Below, one piece after another: positions 6,369-12,969 of a DNA stretch of 12,969 nt. The notes beneath the pieces are model-generated. The model made no database searches and was not told where the DNA came from. It saw nothing but the letters and a program-made list of their open reading frames with translations. This DNA is from Rhodocyclaceae bacterium (lineage in GTDB: Bacteria > Pseudomonadota > Gammaproteobacteria > Burkholderiales > Rhodocyclaceae), in NCBI GenBank assembly GCA_030682595.1, contig JAUXNZ010000230.1, forward strand, positions 1-12,969, read 5' to 3'. How positions within the stretch are numbered: the stretch's first letter is position 1; every line of letters begins with the position of its first letter. The position numbers and the translations under genes were made by a program.

Positions 6369-7451
6369 ATGAGCCGATTCTGGAGCACGACCACACGAAC
6401 ATTGCAGCCCTATGTCCCGGGCGAGCAGCCCAAGCTGCCCAATCTCGTCAAGCTCAACACCAACGAAAATCCCTATGGCCCGAGCCCGCTGGCGCTTGCA
6501 GCCATCCACAACGAGACCGGCGACAGCCTGAGACTCTATCCCGACCCGGAAAGCACGCAGTTGCGGCAAGCCATCGCCGCTCATTTCTCCACCTGTTTCG
6601 GCAATCTCGAACCGCAACAGGTCTTTGTCGGCAACGGCTCGGACGAGGTGCTGGCCCACGCCTTCCTCGCCCTGCTCAAGCACGACCAGCCGATCCTGTT
6701 CCCGGATATCTCGTACAGCTTCTACCCGGTCTATTGCCGGCTCTACGACGTCGCCTATCAAACCGTGCCGCTCGACGCGAACTTCGGCATTCGGGTGGCC
6801 GATTACGTCCAACCGAACGGCGGCATCATCTTCCCCAATCCCAACGCGCCGACCGGCCGCGCGCTGCCGCTCGCCGACATCGAAATCCTGTTACAGGCCA
6901 ACCCGGATTCGGTCGTGGTGGTCGACGAGGCCTACATCGATTTTGGTGGTGAATCAGCCGTGACTCTGGTCAACCGCTACCCGAATCTGCTGGTGGTGCA
7001 GACCTTCTCGAAGTCGCGTTCGCTCGCCGGCCTGCGCGTCGGTTTCGCGGTCGGCCATCCCGACCTGATCGACGCCTTGCAGCGCGTGAAGAACAGTTTC
7101 AACTCTTATCCGCTCGATCGACTGGCCAGTGTCGGGGCCACCGCCGCCATCGCGGATCGCGAATGGTTCGAACATACCCGTCAGGCCGTGATCCGCACCC
7201 GCACAACCCTGACGCACGAACTGGGAGCACTCGGTTTCGAAGTGCTGCCCTCCGCCGCCAACTTCGTGTTTGCCCGTCACCCCCGACACGACGCAGAAAA
7301 GTCGGCGCTGGCGCTACGGCAGCGCGGCATCATCGTGCGTCACTTCAAGCAGCCGCGCATCGAACAGTTTTTGCGGATCACCATCGGCACCGATGAGCAG
7401 TGCGCAGCGCTGGTGGCAGCCTTGCGGGAAATTCTCGGTACTTTGGCATGA
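6369..7451 (+). CDS. hisC: Histidinol-phosphate aminotransferase HisC
   Basis: HisC transfers an amino group from glutamate to imidazole acetol phosphate, giving histidinol phosphate. It is a cytoplasmic PLP enzyme of fold type I. The 360 residues show the substrate segment KLNTNENPYGPSP (28-40), NPNAPTG (157-163), VVDEAY (184-189), the PLP lysine Lys215 in TFSKSRSLAGLRVGF, and the carboxylate-binding Arg336 in FLRITIG. The frame is open 34 codons upstream to 6267, but the family N-terminus (MSRFWS...YVPGEQPKLP) starts at 6369. No strong Shine-Dalgarno or promoter is evident. It is the only his gene on the plus strand, divergent from hisB and convergent with hisD, so it must be transcribed separately. 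The gene itself looks intact and of normal length. Confidence 0.97.
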   Translation: MSRFWSTTTRTLQPYVPGEQPKLPNLVKLNTNENPYGPSPLALAAIHNETGDSLRLYPDPESTQLRQAIAAHFSTCFGNLEPQQVFVGNGSDEVLAHAFLALLKHDQPILFPDISYSFYPVYCRLYDVAYQTVPLDANFGIRVADYVQPNGGIIFPNPNAPTGRALPLADIEILLQANPDSVVVVDEAYIDFGGESAVTLVNRYPNLLVVQTFSKSRSLAGLRVGFAVGHPDLIDALQRVKNSFNSYPLDRLASVGATAAIADREWFEHTRQAVIRTRTTLTHELGALGFEVLPSAANFVFARHPRHDAEKSALALRQRGIIVRHFKQPRIEQFLRITIGTDEQCAALVAALREILGTLA

Positions 7452-7457
7452 AAGGCA

Positions 7458-7488
7458 GCGTTTGCGCCGGGCCGTCCCAAGCAAACGC
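7458..7488 (+). terminator. Inverted repeat after hisC, possible terminator
   Basis: An 8-base perfect inverted repeat, GCGTTTGC at 7458-7465 and GCAAACGC at 7481-7488, flanks a 15-base loop that can form an inner GGG/CCC stem (7469-7471 with 7476-7478). It begins six bases after the hisC stop, where a terminator is needed before the convergent hisD. There is no following T-run, so it may act in 3'-end protection or as a factor-dependent site. Confidence 0.45.
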
Positions 7489-7547
7489 GGCACGCGGCAC
7501 CAGCCGCAACCCGCGCCAACACCCAAACAGACCGCCCCGTAATATGC

Positions 7548-7561
7548 GAGCGTAAGCGCTC
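7548..7561 (-). terminator. Small hairpin just downstream of hisD
   Basis: The minus strand reads GAGCG-CTTA-CGCTC, a perfect 5-bp stem with a four-base loop, three bases beyond the hisD stop. It is followed by GCATATTA, AT-rich but without a T-run. It may form part of the transcript end for mla-murA-hisGD, alone or with the GC-rich hairpin at 7571-7586. Confidence 0.35.
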
Positions 7562-7563
7562 AG

Positions 7564-8889
7564 TTAAGAACCCCCCGCGAGGGGGGCGAAGGGGGGCGGG
7601 CCAATACGCAGCTCCGCCGCGCGGGCGTGCGCCGTCAGGCCTTCGCCGTGGGCGAGGGTGGCGGCGATGGGGCCGAGCGTCTGGGCGCCGGCTGCCGAGA
7701 CCTCGATGATGCTCGAGCGCTTCTGGAAGTCATAAACGCCCAGCGGCGACGAAAAGCGCGCGCTGCGCGCGGTCGGCAACACATGGTTCGGGCCGGCGCA
7801 GTAGTCACCGAGCGATTCGGAAGCGTAGTGGCCCATGAAGATCGCGCCGGCATGGCGGATCTGGTCGAGCAGCGCGCGCGGATTTTCGACGGAGAGTTCG
7901 AGGTGCTCGGGGGCGATACGGTTGGCGATGGTGCAGGCCTCGGCCAGATCGGCGACCTGGATCAGGGCGCCGCGGCCGCCGAGCGAGGCGGCAATCACTT
8001 CACGGCGCGGCATGGTCGGCAACAGTTTTTCGATGCTCGCGGCAACGCGGTCGAGGTAAGCGGCAGCGGGACACAGCAGGATGGCCTGCGCCAGTTCGTC
8101 GTGCTCGGCCTGGGCAAATAGGTCGATGGCGGTCCAGTCCGGGTCGCCGGAGCCGTCGGAAATCACCAGAACTTCGGAGGGGCCGGCCACCATGTCGATG
8201 CCAACCGTGCCGAAAACCCGGCGCTTGGCGCTGGCAACATAGGCGTTGCCCGGGCCGACGATCTTGTCGACCTGCGGAATGGTCTGCGTGCCATAAGCGA
8301 GCGCGGCCACCGCCTGGGCGCCGCCGATGGTGAACACGCGGTCGACGCCAGCCAGGTGGGCTGCCGCCAGCACCAGTTGGTTCTTCAGCCCGTCCGGCGT
8401 CGGCACCACCATGATGAGTTCCCTGACCCCCGCCACCTTGGCGGGAAGCGCATTCATCAGCACCGAGCTCGGATAGGCGGCCTTGCCACCGGGCACATAC
8501 AGGCCGACGCGGTCGAGCGGCGTGACCTGCTGGCCCAGCCGCGTGCCATCGGCTTCGGTGTATTCCCACGACACCAGCTTTTGTCGTTCATGGTAAATGC
8601 GGATGCGTTCGGCGGCCTGCTGGAGGGCTTCGCGCTGCGCGTTGGGCAGATTGGCGTAGGCGGCAGCCAGCTCGGCCAACGGCAGTTCGAGCTCGGCCAG
8701 CGTTTTCACATCCAGCCGGTCAAAGCGGTGCGTGTAGTCGAGCACGGCGCTGTCGCCGTGGCTGCGCACGTTGGCGAGCACCTCGGCGACGGTTTGCTCG
8801 ATGGCCGCGTCGGTGGAGTTGTCGAAGGCGAGCAATTTGTCGAGTGTCGACAGGAACGCGGGATCGGTGGAAGACAAGCGGCGGATCAC
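7564..8889 (-). CDS. hisD: Histidinol dehydrogenase HisD
   Basis: HisD oxidises histidinol to histidine in two NAD-dependent steps, finishing the pathway. The 441-residue zinc enzyme retains the ligand pattern of the family: Gln260 and His263 in DLFAQAEHDE, Asp362 in SLGDYCAGPNHVLPT, and His421 near the end. The catalytic Glu328/His329 lie in APEHLEL. The nucleotide-site segments YVPGGKAAYPSSVLMN (131-146) and DMVAGPSEVLV (232-242) are present. The start is a GTG overlapping the hisG stop as GTGA (8886-8889). The last 12 residues, GPPPFAPLAGGS, lie beyond where the family normally ends and are encoded by a GC-rich repeat-like sequence, suggesting the original stop was lost. It converges with hisC. 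Confidence 0.97.
   Translation of the reverse strand: MIRRLSSTDPAFLSTLDKLLAFDNSTDAAIEQTVAEVLANVRSHGDSAVLDYTHRFDRLDVKTLAELELPLAELAAAYANLPNAQREALQQAAERIRIYHERQKLVSWEYTEADGTRLGQQVTPLDRVGLYVPGGKAAYPSSVLMNALPAKVAGVRELIMVVPTPDGLKNQLVLAAAHLAGVDRVFTIGGAQAVAALAYGTQTIPQVDKIVGPGNAYVASAKRRVFGTVGIDMVAGPSEVLVISDGSGDPDWTAIDLFAQAEHDELAQAILLCPAAAYLDRVAASIEKLLPTMPRREVIAASLGGRGALIQVADLAEACTIANRIAPEHLELSVENPRALLDQIRHAGAIFMGHYASESLGDYCAGPNHVLPTARSARFSSPLGVYDFQKRSSIIEVSAAGAQTLGPIAATLAHGEGLTAHARAAELRIGPPPFAPLAGGS
7567..7602. repeat. GC-rich repeat-like element forming the hisD 3' end
   Basis: The segment contains a perfect 6-bp stem, CCCCCC at 7571-7576 and GGGGGG at 7581-7586 with a GCGA loop, and a further G6 run at 7591-7596. 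On the minus strand it begins GGCCCGCCCC, close to the sequence just after the mlaC stop (11530-11538). It encodes the surplus HisD tail. On the minus strand the stem is followed by TTCTTAA, so it might also help end the hisD transcript. Short GC-rich intergenic repeats of this look are common in betaproteobacteria; membership of a named family was not tested. Confidence 0.5.
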
Positions 8890-9521
8890 TGGATGGCTCC
8901 TTCAATGGCGTCAATGACCGGTTGCAGCAGGCCACGCTTCATCTTGAGGCTGGCCTGATTGACGATCAGACGCGAGGAGATTGGCATGATGTCCTCGACC
9001 TCGACGAGATTGTTGGCCCTGAGCGTACCGCCGCTGGAAACCAGGTCGACGATGGCATCGGCCAGGCCCGCCAGCGGCGCCAGTTCCATCGAGCCGTAGA
9101 GTTTGATCAGATCAACATGCACGCCCTTGGCGGCAAAGTGCTCGCGGGCAGTGTTGATGTATTTGGTGGCGACGCGCAAACGCGCGCCGCGGCGCACCGC
9201 GGCGGCATAATCGAAGCCGGCGGGGGTGGCCACGCACATGCGGCATTTGGCAATTTTCAGGTCGAGCGGCTGGTAGAGGCCGGTGCCGCCATGCTCGATC
9301 AGCACGTCCTTGCCGGCGATGCCAAGATCGGCGGCGCCATATTGCACATAGGTCGGCACGTCGGAAGCGCGCACGATGACCACACGCACATCGGGGCGGC
9401 TCGTACCGATGATGAGCTTGCGCGACTGTTCCGGATTTTCAAGGGGCACGATGCCGGCGGCGGCCAGGAGCGGCAGGGTTTCCTCGAAGATGCGTCCTTT
9501 GGAGAGAGCGATAGTGATCAC
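8886..9521 (-). CDS. hisG: ATP phosphoribosyltransferase HisG, short form
   Basis: HisG condenses ATP with PRPP to form phosphoribosyl-ATP, the committed and feedback-regulated first step. At 211 residues this is the short HisG(S) form: it has the catalytic two-lobed core, with ITIALSKGRIFEETLPLL at the start and the PRPP loop GLADAIVDLVSSGGTL (152-167). It lacks the C-terminal histidine-binding domain. Short forms work in a complex with the regulatory paralogue HisZ, which is not in this window. The start is GTG at 9521, with an in-frame TAA four codons upstream, so no longer start is possible. It follows murA by 22 bases and overlaps hisD by four, so in this genome the pathway's first gene depends on transcription from the murA side. 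Confidence 0.97.
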   Translation of the reverse strand: MITIALSKGRIFEETLPLLAAAGIVPLENPEQSRKLIIGTSRPDVRVVIVRASDVPTYVQYGAADLGIAGKDVLIEHGGTGLYQPLDLKIAKCRMCVATPAGFDYAAAVRRGARLRVATKYINTAREHFAAKGVHVDLIKLYGSMELAPLAGLADAIVDLVSSGGTLRANNLVEVEDIMPISSRLIVNQASLKMKRGLLQPVIDAIEGAIQ

Positions 9522-9543
9522 GATTTTATTTTACCCGCCGGAC

Positions 9544-10813
<1,270 letters not shown>

Positions 10814-10821
<8 letters not shown>

Positions 10822-11056
10822 GGGATGCCGCTTCCTCGGGTGTCAGGCATTGCATCGACAAGGCGTGAAGCACCTCGGATTCGAAGTGTGGGTTCAACAC
10901 GGCATTGACGCGCTGCTGACGCTGGACGCGACTCAAGCCCGAGAATGCCGGACTGACGATCAGCGCCTCGAAGTGCCGCCCGTCGCCGTCTACGGCAAGC
11001 TGGCTGCAATCAAGGCCGGCGCGAATCCACGCTTCGATCTGTTGTGGGGTGAGCAT
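10814..11056 (-). CDS. ibaG: BolA-family protein, IbaG/YrbA type
   Basis: This is an 80-residue BolA-like protein. BolA proteins partner with monothiol glutaredoxins in iron-sulfur handling; IbaG is the paralogue encoded beside murA and mla in E. coli. Visible family features are AVDGDGRHFEALIVSPAFSGLSRVQRQQRV (21-50) and the helix-end motif VLHALSMQCLTPEEA (62-76), which contains the conserved His64. The open frame runs back into mlaB, but the ATG at 11056 starts the family N-terminus (MLTPQQIEAWI) and has the Shine-Dalgarno TAAGGA at eight bases. Its 3' end overlaps murA by eight bases. The ibaG name rests on position and similarity; plain bolA family is certain. Confidence 0.92.
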
Positions 11057-11064
11057 TGTTTTAT

Positions 11065-11070
11065 TCCTTA
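11065..11070 (-). promoter_or_regulatory. Ribosome-binding site of the bolA-type gene
   Basis: On the minus strand this reads TAAGGA, eight bases before the ATG at 11056. It decides the start within a longer open frame. A CCTT four bases upstream could pair with AAGG in a small hairpin, too short to claim regulation. Confidence 0.65.
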
Positions 11071-11138
11071 AGCAAGGGGGCAGGAAACCCGGCGGGACTT
11101 CCCAGGATGAGGCATGATGGACGCCTGTGGCGCCAATT

Positions 11139-11456
11139 CTAAGCCCGGCCTTGTAAGGACAACGGCAGCAACTCGGTGGCGCCGTAGACCTCGGCGAGAC
11201 TGACCAGACTGCCCGGCGGGTTGATGACCAGGAGCGCCTTGCCCTCAGCACTGGCGGCACGCTGCCAGCCAAACAACACGGCCAGGCCGGAAGAATCGAC
11301 AGTGGCGACCGCCGCCAGATCAAACACCGACTCACCGCCAGCCGGGGTTTCGGCTATCGACGTCACGCCCTCGGCCAGCAATGCGGCTGCGGTTTCCAGC
11401 GTCATGTTTCCCGAGACGGCCCAGTGGCTGCCGGCACGCTGAATCTGCTGGCTCAT
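11139..11456 (-). CDS. mlaB: STAS-domain lipid transport protein MlaB
   Basis: MlaB is the small cytoplasmic STAS-domain subunit that stabilises the MlaF ATPase in the MlaFEDB complex, which moves phospholipids between the inner membrane and periplasmic MlaC. The 105 residues form one STAS domain: HWAVSGNMTLETAAALL (11-27), the switch region FDLAAVATVDSSGLAVLFGW (45-64) with Asp54-Ser55-Ser56, and ALLVINPPGSLVSLAEVYG. STAS domains vary in sequence, so the assignment leans on position after mlaA and mlaC. The ATG lacks a strong Shine-Dalgarno. An 82-base spacer with a GC-rich repeat-like element separates it from mlaC, and another 82 bases lead to the bolA-type gene. Confidence 0.88.
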   Translation of the reverse strand: MSQQIQRAGSHWAVSGNMTLETAAALLAEGVTSIAETPAGGESVFDLAAVATVDSSGLAVLFGWQRAASAEGKALLVINPPGSLVSLAEVYGATELLPLSLQGRA

Positions 11457-11469
11457 TTAAGAAACTCGC

Positions 11470-11540
11470 CGGGCCGCCCCAAGAGTTTCTTGCCCCTTGA
11501 GGGGAGAACCGAGCGCAGCGAAGGTTTGCGGGGCGGGCTC
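11470..11540. repeat. GC-rich, hairpin-rich repeat-like element between mlaC and mlaB
   Basis: The spacer has terminal inverted repeats CCGCCCC (11474-11480) and GGGGCGG (11530-11536). It also has an internal hairpin CCCC-TTGA-GGGG (11493-11504) that can be extended by the flanking AGAAAC/GTTCT-like arms. On the minus strand it starts directly at the mlaC stop (TGAGCCCGCCCC) and shares GCCCGCCCC with the hisD 3' end. The layout resembles small palindromic intergenic repeats of betaproteobacteria. It lies inside an operon, so it could modulate expression of mlaB and the genes below it. Confidence 0.5.
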
Positions 11541-12159
11541 ACCTTTTGTCGGCGGTCTTGTTTTTTTCCTGCAGGCTGCGAATCAGCCCATCGATGCCGC
11601 CAGCGCGAATTTCCTGCGCGAACGTACTGCGATAGTTGGTTACCAGGCTGATGCCGCCGACCTCGATGTCATACACCTTCCAGCCTGCCGCGTTTTTTTC
11701 GAGATAGTAATCAAGCTGCGCCGGTTTGCCGCCGGTCTGCTTGATTTCGGTGCGCACCTTCACATCAGTTTCGGTCGCCGCCATCTTGAATGGCCTGAAA
11801 GAGATTTCCTGGTCGCGAAACTCGGTGAGCGCCTTGGAATAGGTGCGCACCAGCAGATCACGAAACTCCCCGGTCAGCACCTTGATTTGTTCCGGCGTCG
11901 CCTGACGCCCTTCGCGCCCCAGCGCCAACTGGGTCATGCGCTGGAAATTGAAATGCGGCAGCACCTTGGCTTCCACCAGTTCCAGTGTTTTTTTTGTGTT
12001 GCCCGCCTGGATATCCTTGTCCTTGCGAACGATGTCCAGCACTTCGTTGGTCACATTCTTAACCAGCACATCGGGAGCCATATCTGTATTCGCGGAACTC
12101 GCTGCCGCGCTCGTGGCAAACAACAAGGCCGCCAGCAGGCCGATCAATTGCTTCATCAT
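11539..12159 (-). CDS. mlaC: Periplasmic phospholipid-binding protein MlaC
   Basis: MlaC ferries phospholipids across the periplasm between the outer-membrane MlaA complex and the inner-membrane MlaFEDB transporter. The 206 residues begin with a Sec signal peptide (MMKQLIGLLAALLFATSAAA, cleavage near 20-23). The MlaC/Ttg2D domain follows: LVEAKVLPHFNFQRMTQLALG (61-81), a central RDLLVRTYSKALTEF, and a C-terminal YDIEVGGISLVTNYRSTFAQEI helix segment. Two adjacent ATGs exist; a purine-rich AAAGAGA lies a few bases upstream of both, so the exact first residue is uncertain. It follows mlaA by 18 bases. The coding strand holds three A-runs of 7-8 bases (opposite T runs at 11561-11567, 11693-11699 and about 11988-11995), unusual in this GC-rich region. 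Confidence 0.95.
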   Translation of the reverse strand: MMKQLIGLLAALLFATSAAASSANTDMAPDVLVKNVTNEVLDIVRKDKDIQAGNTKKTLELVEAKVLPHFNFQRMTQLALGREGRQATPEQIKVLTGEFRDLLVRTYSKALTEFRDQEISFRPFKMAATETDVKVRTEIKQTGGKPAQLDYYLEKNAAGWKVYDIEVGGISLVTNYRSTFAQEIRAGGIDGLIRSLQEKNKTADKR

Positions 12160-12177
12160 CTTGTCTCTTTCAGAAAA

Positions 12178-12900
12178 TCAGTCCAGCAATTCGCGCGGCG
12201 GGTTGCCGTCATGAACCAGATTGCGGCGGCGCTGCAGATAGCCGTCGCGAACATAGGAATACTTGTCCAGCGCGGCCTCTTCGATCACCTTGTCGGCCGG
12301 CAGCATATCCGCGCGCGCATCGACCAGGCGCAGCCCCAGCAGGGTATTGCGCGTCGGCACGCTGCTGACATTGGCGACCGGGTCCGCGGCCATATCCAGC
12401 ACCAGACCGGCTGTGTCACGCACCGTGCGCGGGCCGAAAATCGGCAGCACCACATAGGCGCCATTACCCACGCCCCAGCGGCCGAAAGTCTGGCCGAAGT
12501 CTTCCTCGTGCTTTTCGAGCCCCGCTTCGGTCGCCACATCGAACAGGCCCAGAATGCCGATCGTACTGTTGATCAACACACGGCCCAGATCGCTCGCCGC
12601 CTGGTCGGGCTTGCCCTGGAAGAGGTTATTCACGCCGATGAACAGATCGGCGATGTTGCCGAAAAAGTTCGTGACGCCCGTCCGCACCGGATCTGGCAAC
12701 ACGGCGTCGTAACCTTGCGCGACCGGTTTGATCAACACCGTGTCGACCGCCTCGTTGAAGCCATACATGGCGCGGTTGAAGCCTTCGATGGGATCCTTGG
12801 GATTGCCCGAAGTCGCACAGCCGCCGAGCAAGCCAACCAGCGCCACCGCGAGCACGGCTGACTTGAGGCGAGTGTCCGTTCTTTTTGAGTTCGTTGCCAT
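12178..12900 (-). CDS. mlaA: Outer-membrane lipoprotein MlaA (VacJ)
   Basis: MlaA is the outer-membrane lipoprotein that removes phospholipids from the outer leaflet and hands them to MlaC. The 240 residues start with a lipoprotein signal peptide (hydrophobic 14-25) ending in the lipobox LLGGC with Cys28. DPIEGFNRAMYGFNEAVD (36-53) then leads into the conserved VacJ core, including IKPVAQGY, LPDPVRTGVTNFFGNI, EDFGQTFGRWGVGNGAYVVLP and FGPRTVRD. The ATG directly follows the mlaD stop (TAAATG) with no spacer, so translation is probably coupled. In enterics mlaA is unlinked from mlaFEDCB; here it is inserted between mlaD and mlaC. Confidence 0.96.
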   Translation of the reverse strand: MATNSKRTDTRLKSAVLAVALVGLLGGCATSGNPKDPIEGFNRAMYGFNEAVDTVLIKPVAQGYDAVLPDPVRTGVTNFFGNIADLFIGVNNLFQGKPDQAASDLGRVLINSTIGILGLFDVATEAGLEKHEEDFGQTFGRWGVGNGAYVVLPIFGPRTVRDTAGLVLDMAADPVANVSSVPTRNTLLGLRLVDARADMLPADKVIEEAALDKYSYVRDGYLQRRRNLVHDGNPPRELLD

Positions 12901-12969
12901 TTATTTCTTACCCTCGTCTCCAGATGCCTTGTCGAACATGAACTGGCTGATCAGCTTTTCCAGTACCAC
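12901..12969 (-). CDS. mlaD: MlaD C-terminal fragment, truncated by the window edge
   Basis: Only the last 22 codons are visible, reading VVLEKLISQFMFDKASGDEGKK and a TAA stop. The VLExLIxxF pattern is the typical C-terminal end of MlaD, the MCE-domain periplasmic subunit of the inner-membrane MlaFEDB transporter. Its location immediately upstream of mlaA and mlaC supports this. The MCE domain itself is outside the window, so the call rests on a short tail plus context. Confidence 0.75.
   Translation of the reverse strand: MVLEKLISQFMFDKASGDEGKK

Noticed and set aside
11988..11995. A8 run in mlaC as a programmed frameshift site
   Set aside because: The zero frame continues into a complete, normal MlaC. 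No useful alternative frame or stimulatory structure was seen, so it is reported only as a possible slippage site.
11497..12861. Long plus-strand open frame (454 codons) opposite mlaC and mlaA
   Set aside because: It is antisense to two clearly recognised mla genes, starts in a repeat-like spacer and shows no domain. It is an effect of high GC and codon bias.

Overview
The window is a GC-rich, gene-dense stretch of a proteobacterial chromosome, most likely betaproteobacterial. The inference rests on linkage of mla (lipid transport), ibaG/bolA, murA, the his cluster, a HinT-type HIT protein, tatABC and a DegQ/HtrA protease, with separate hisI and hisE genes, a short HisG and a monofunctional HisB. 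The genus cannot be fixed by eye; Rhodocyclales or a relative is a guess.

Layout. Positions 2-841 (+) hold the 3' part of a DegQ/DegS-like periplasmic protease. It converges on a long minus-strand block that, in transcription order, is hisB, hisH, hisA, hisF, hisI, hisE, HIT, tatA, tatB, tatC (6226 down to 838). hisC (6369-7451) sits alone on the plus strand. It is divergent from hisB across a 142-bp intergenic region and convergent with hisD. A second minus-strand block starts beyond the right edge: mlaD (tail only), mlaA, mlaC, mlaB, bolA/ibaG, murA, hisG, hisD (12969 down to 7564). Spacing inside both blocks is tight, with several 1- to 8-base overlaps, so each is probably one transcription unit or a few overlapping ones.

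Function. hisG, D, C, B, H, A, F, I and E supply histidine biosynthesis except for two parts not seen here. One is HisZ, expected because HisG is the short form. The other is a histidinol-phosphate phosphatase, expected because HisB has only the dehydratase domain. The mla genes return phospholipids from the outer to the inner membrane, murA starts peptidoglycan synthesis, tatABC exports folded proteins, and the protease handles envelope protein quality control. Much of the non-his content is therefore envelope maintenance.

No gap exceeds about 150 bases. No tRNA, rRNA, CRISPR array, insertion sequence or prophage gene was seen. The noteworthy points are architectural: the inverted hisC, GC-rich repeat-like elements at the 3' ends of hisD and mlaC (the first apparently supplying the last HisD codons), a G-quadruplex motif at the tatB-tatC junction, and repeats in the hisB/hisC divergent region. 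I do not see a convincing undescribed system; this is mostly conserved housekeeping DNA.
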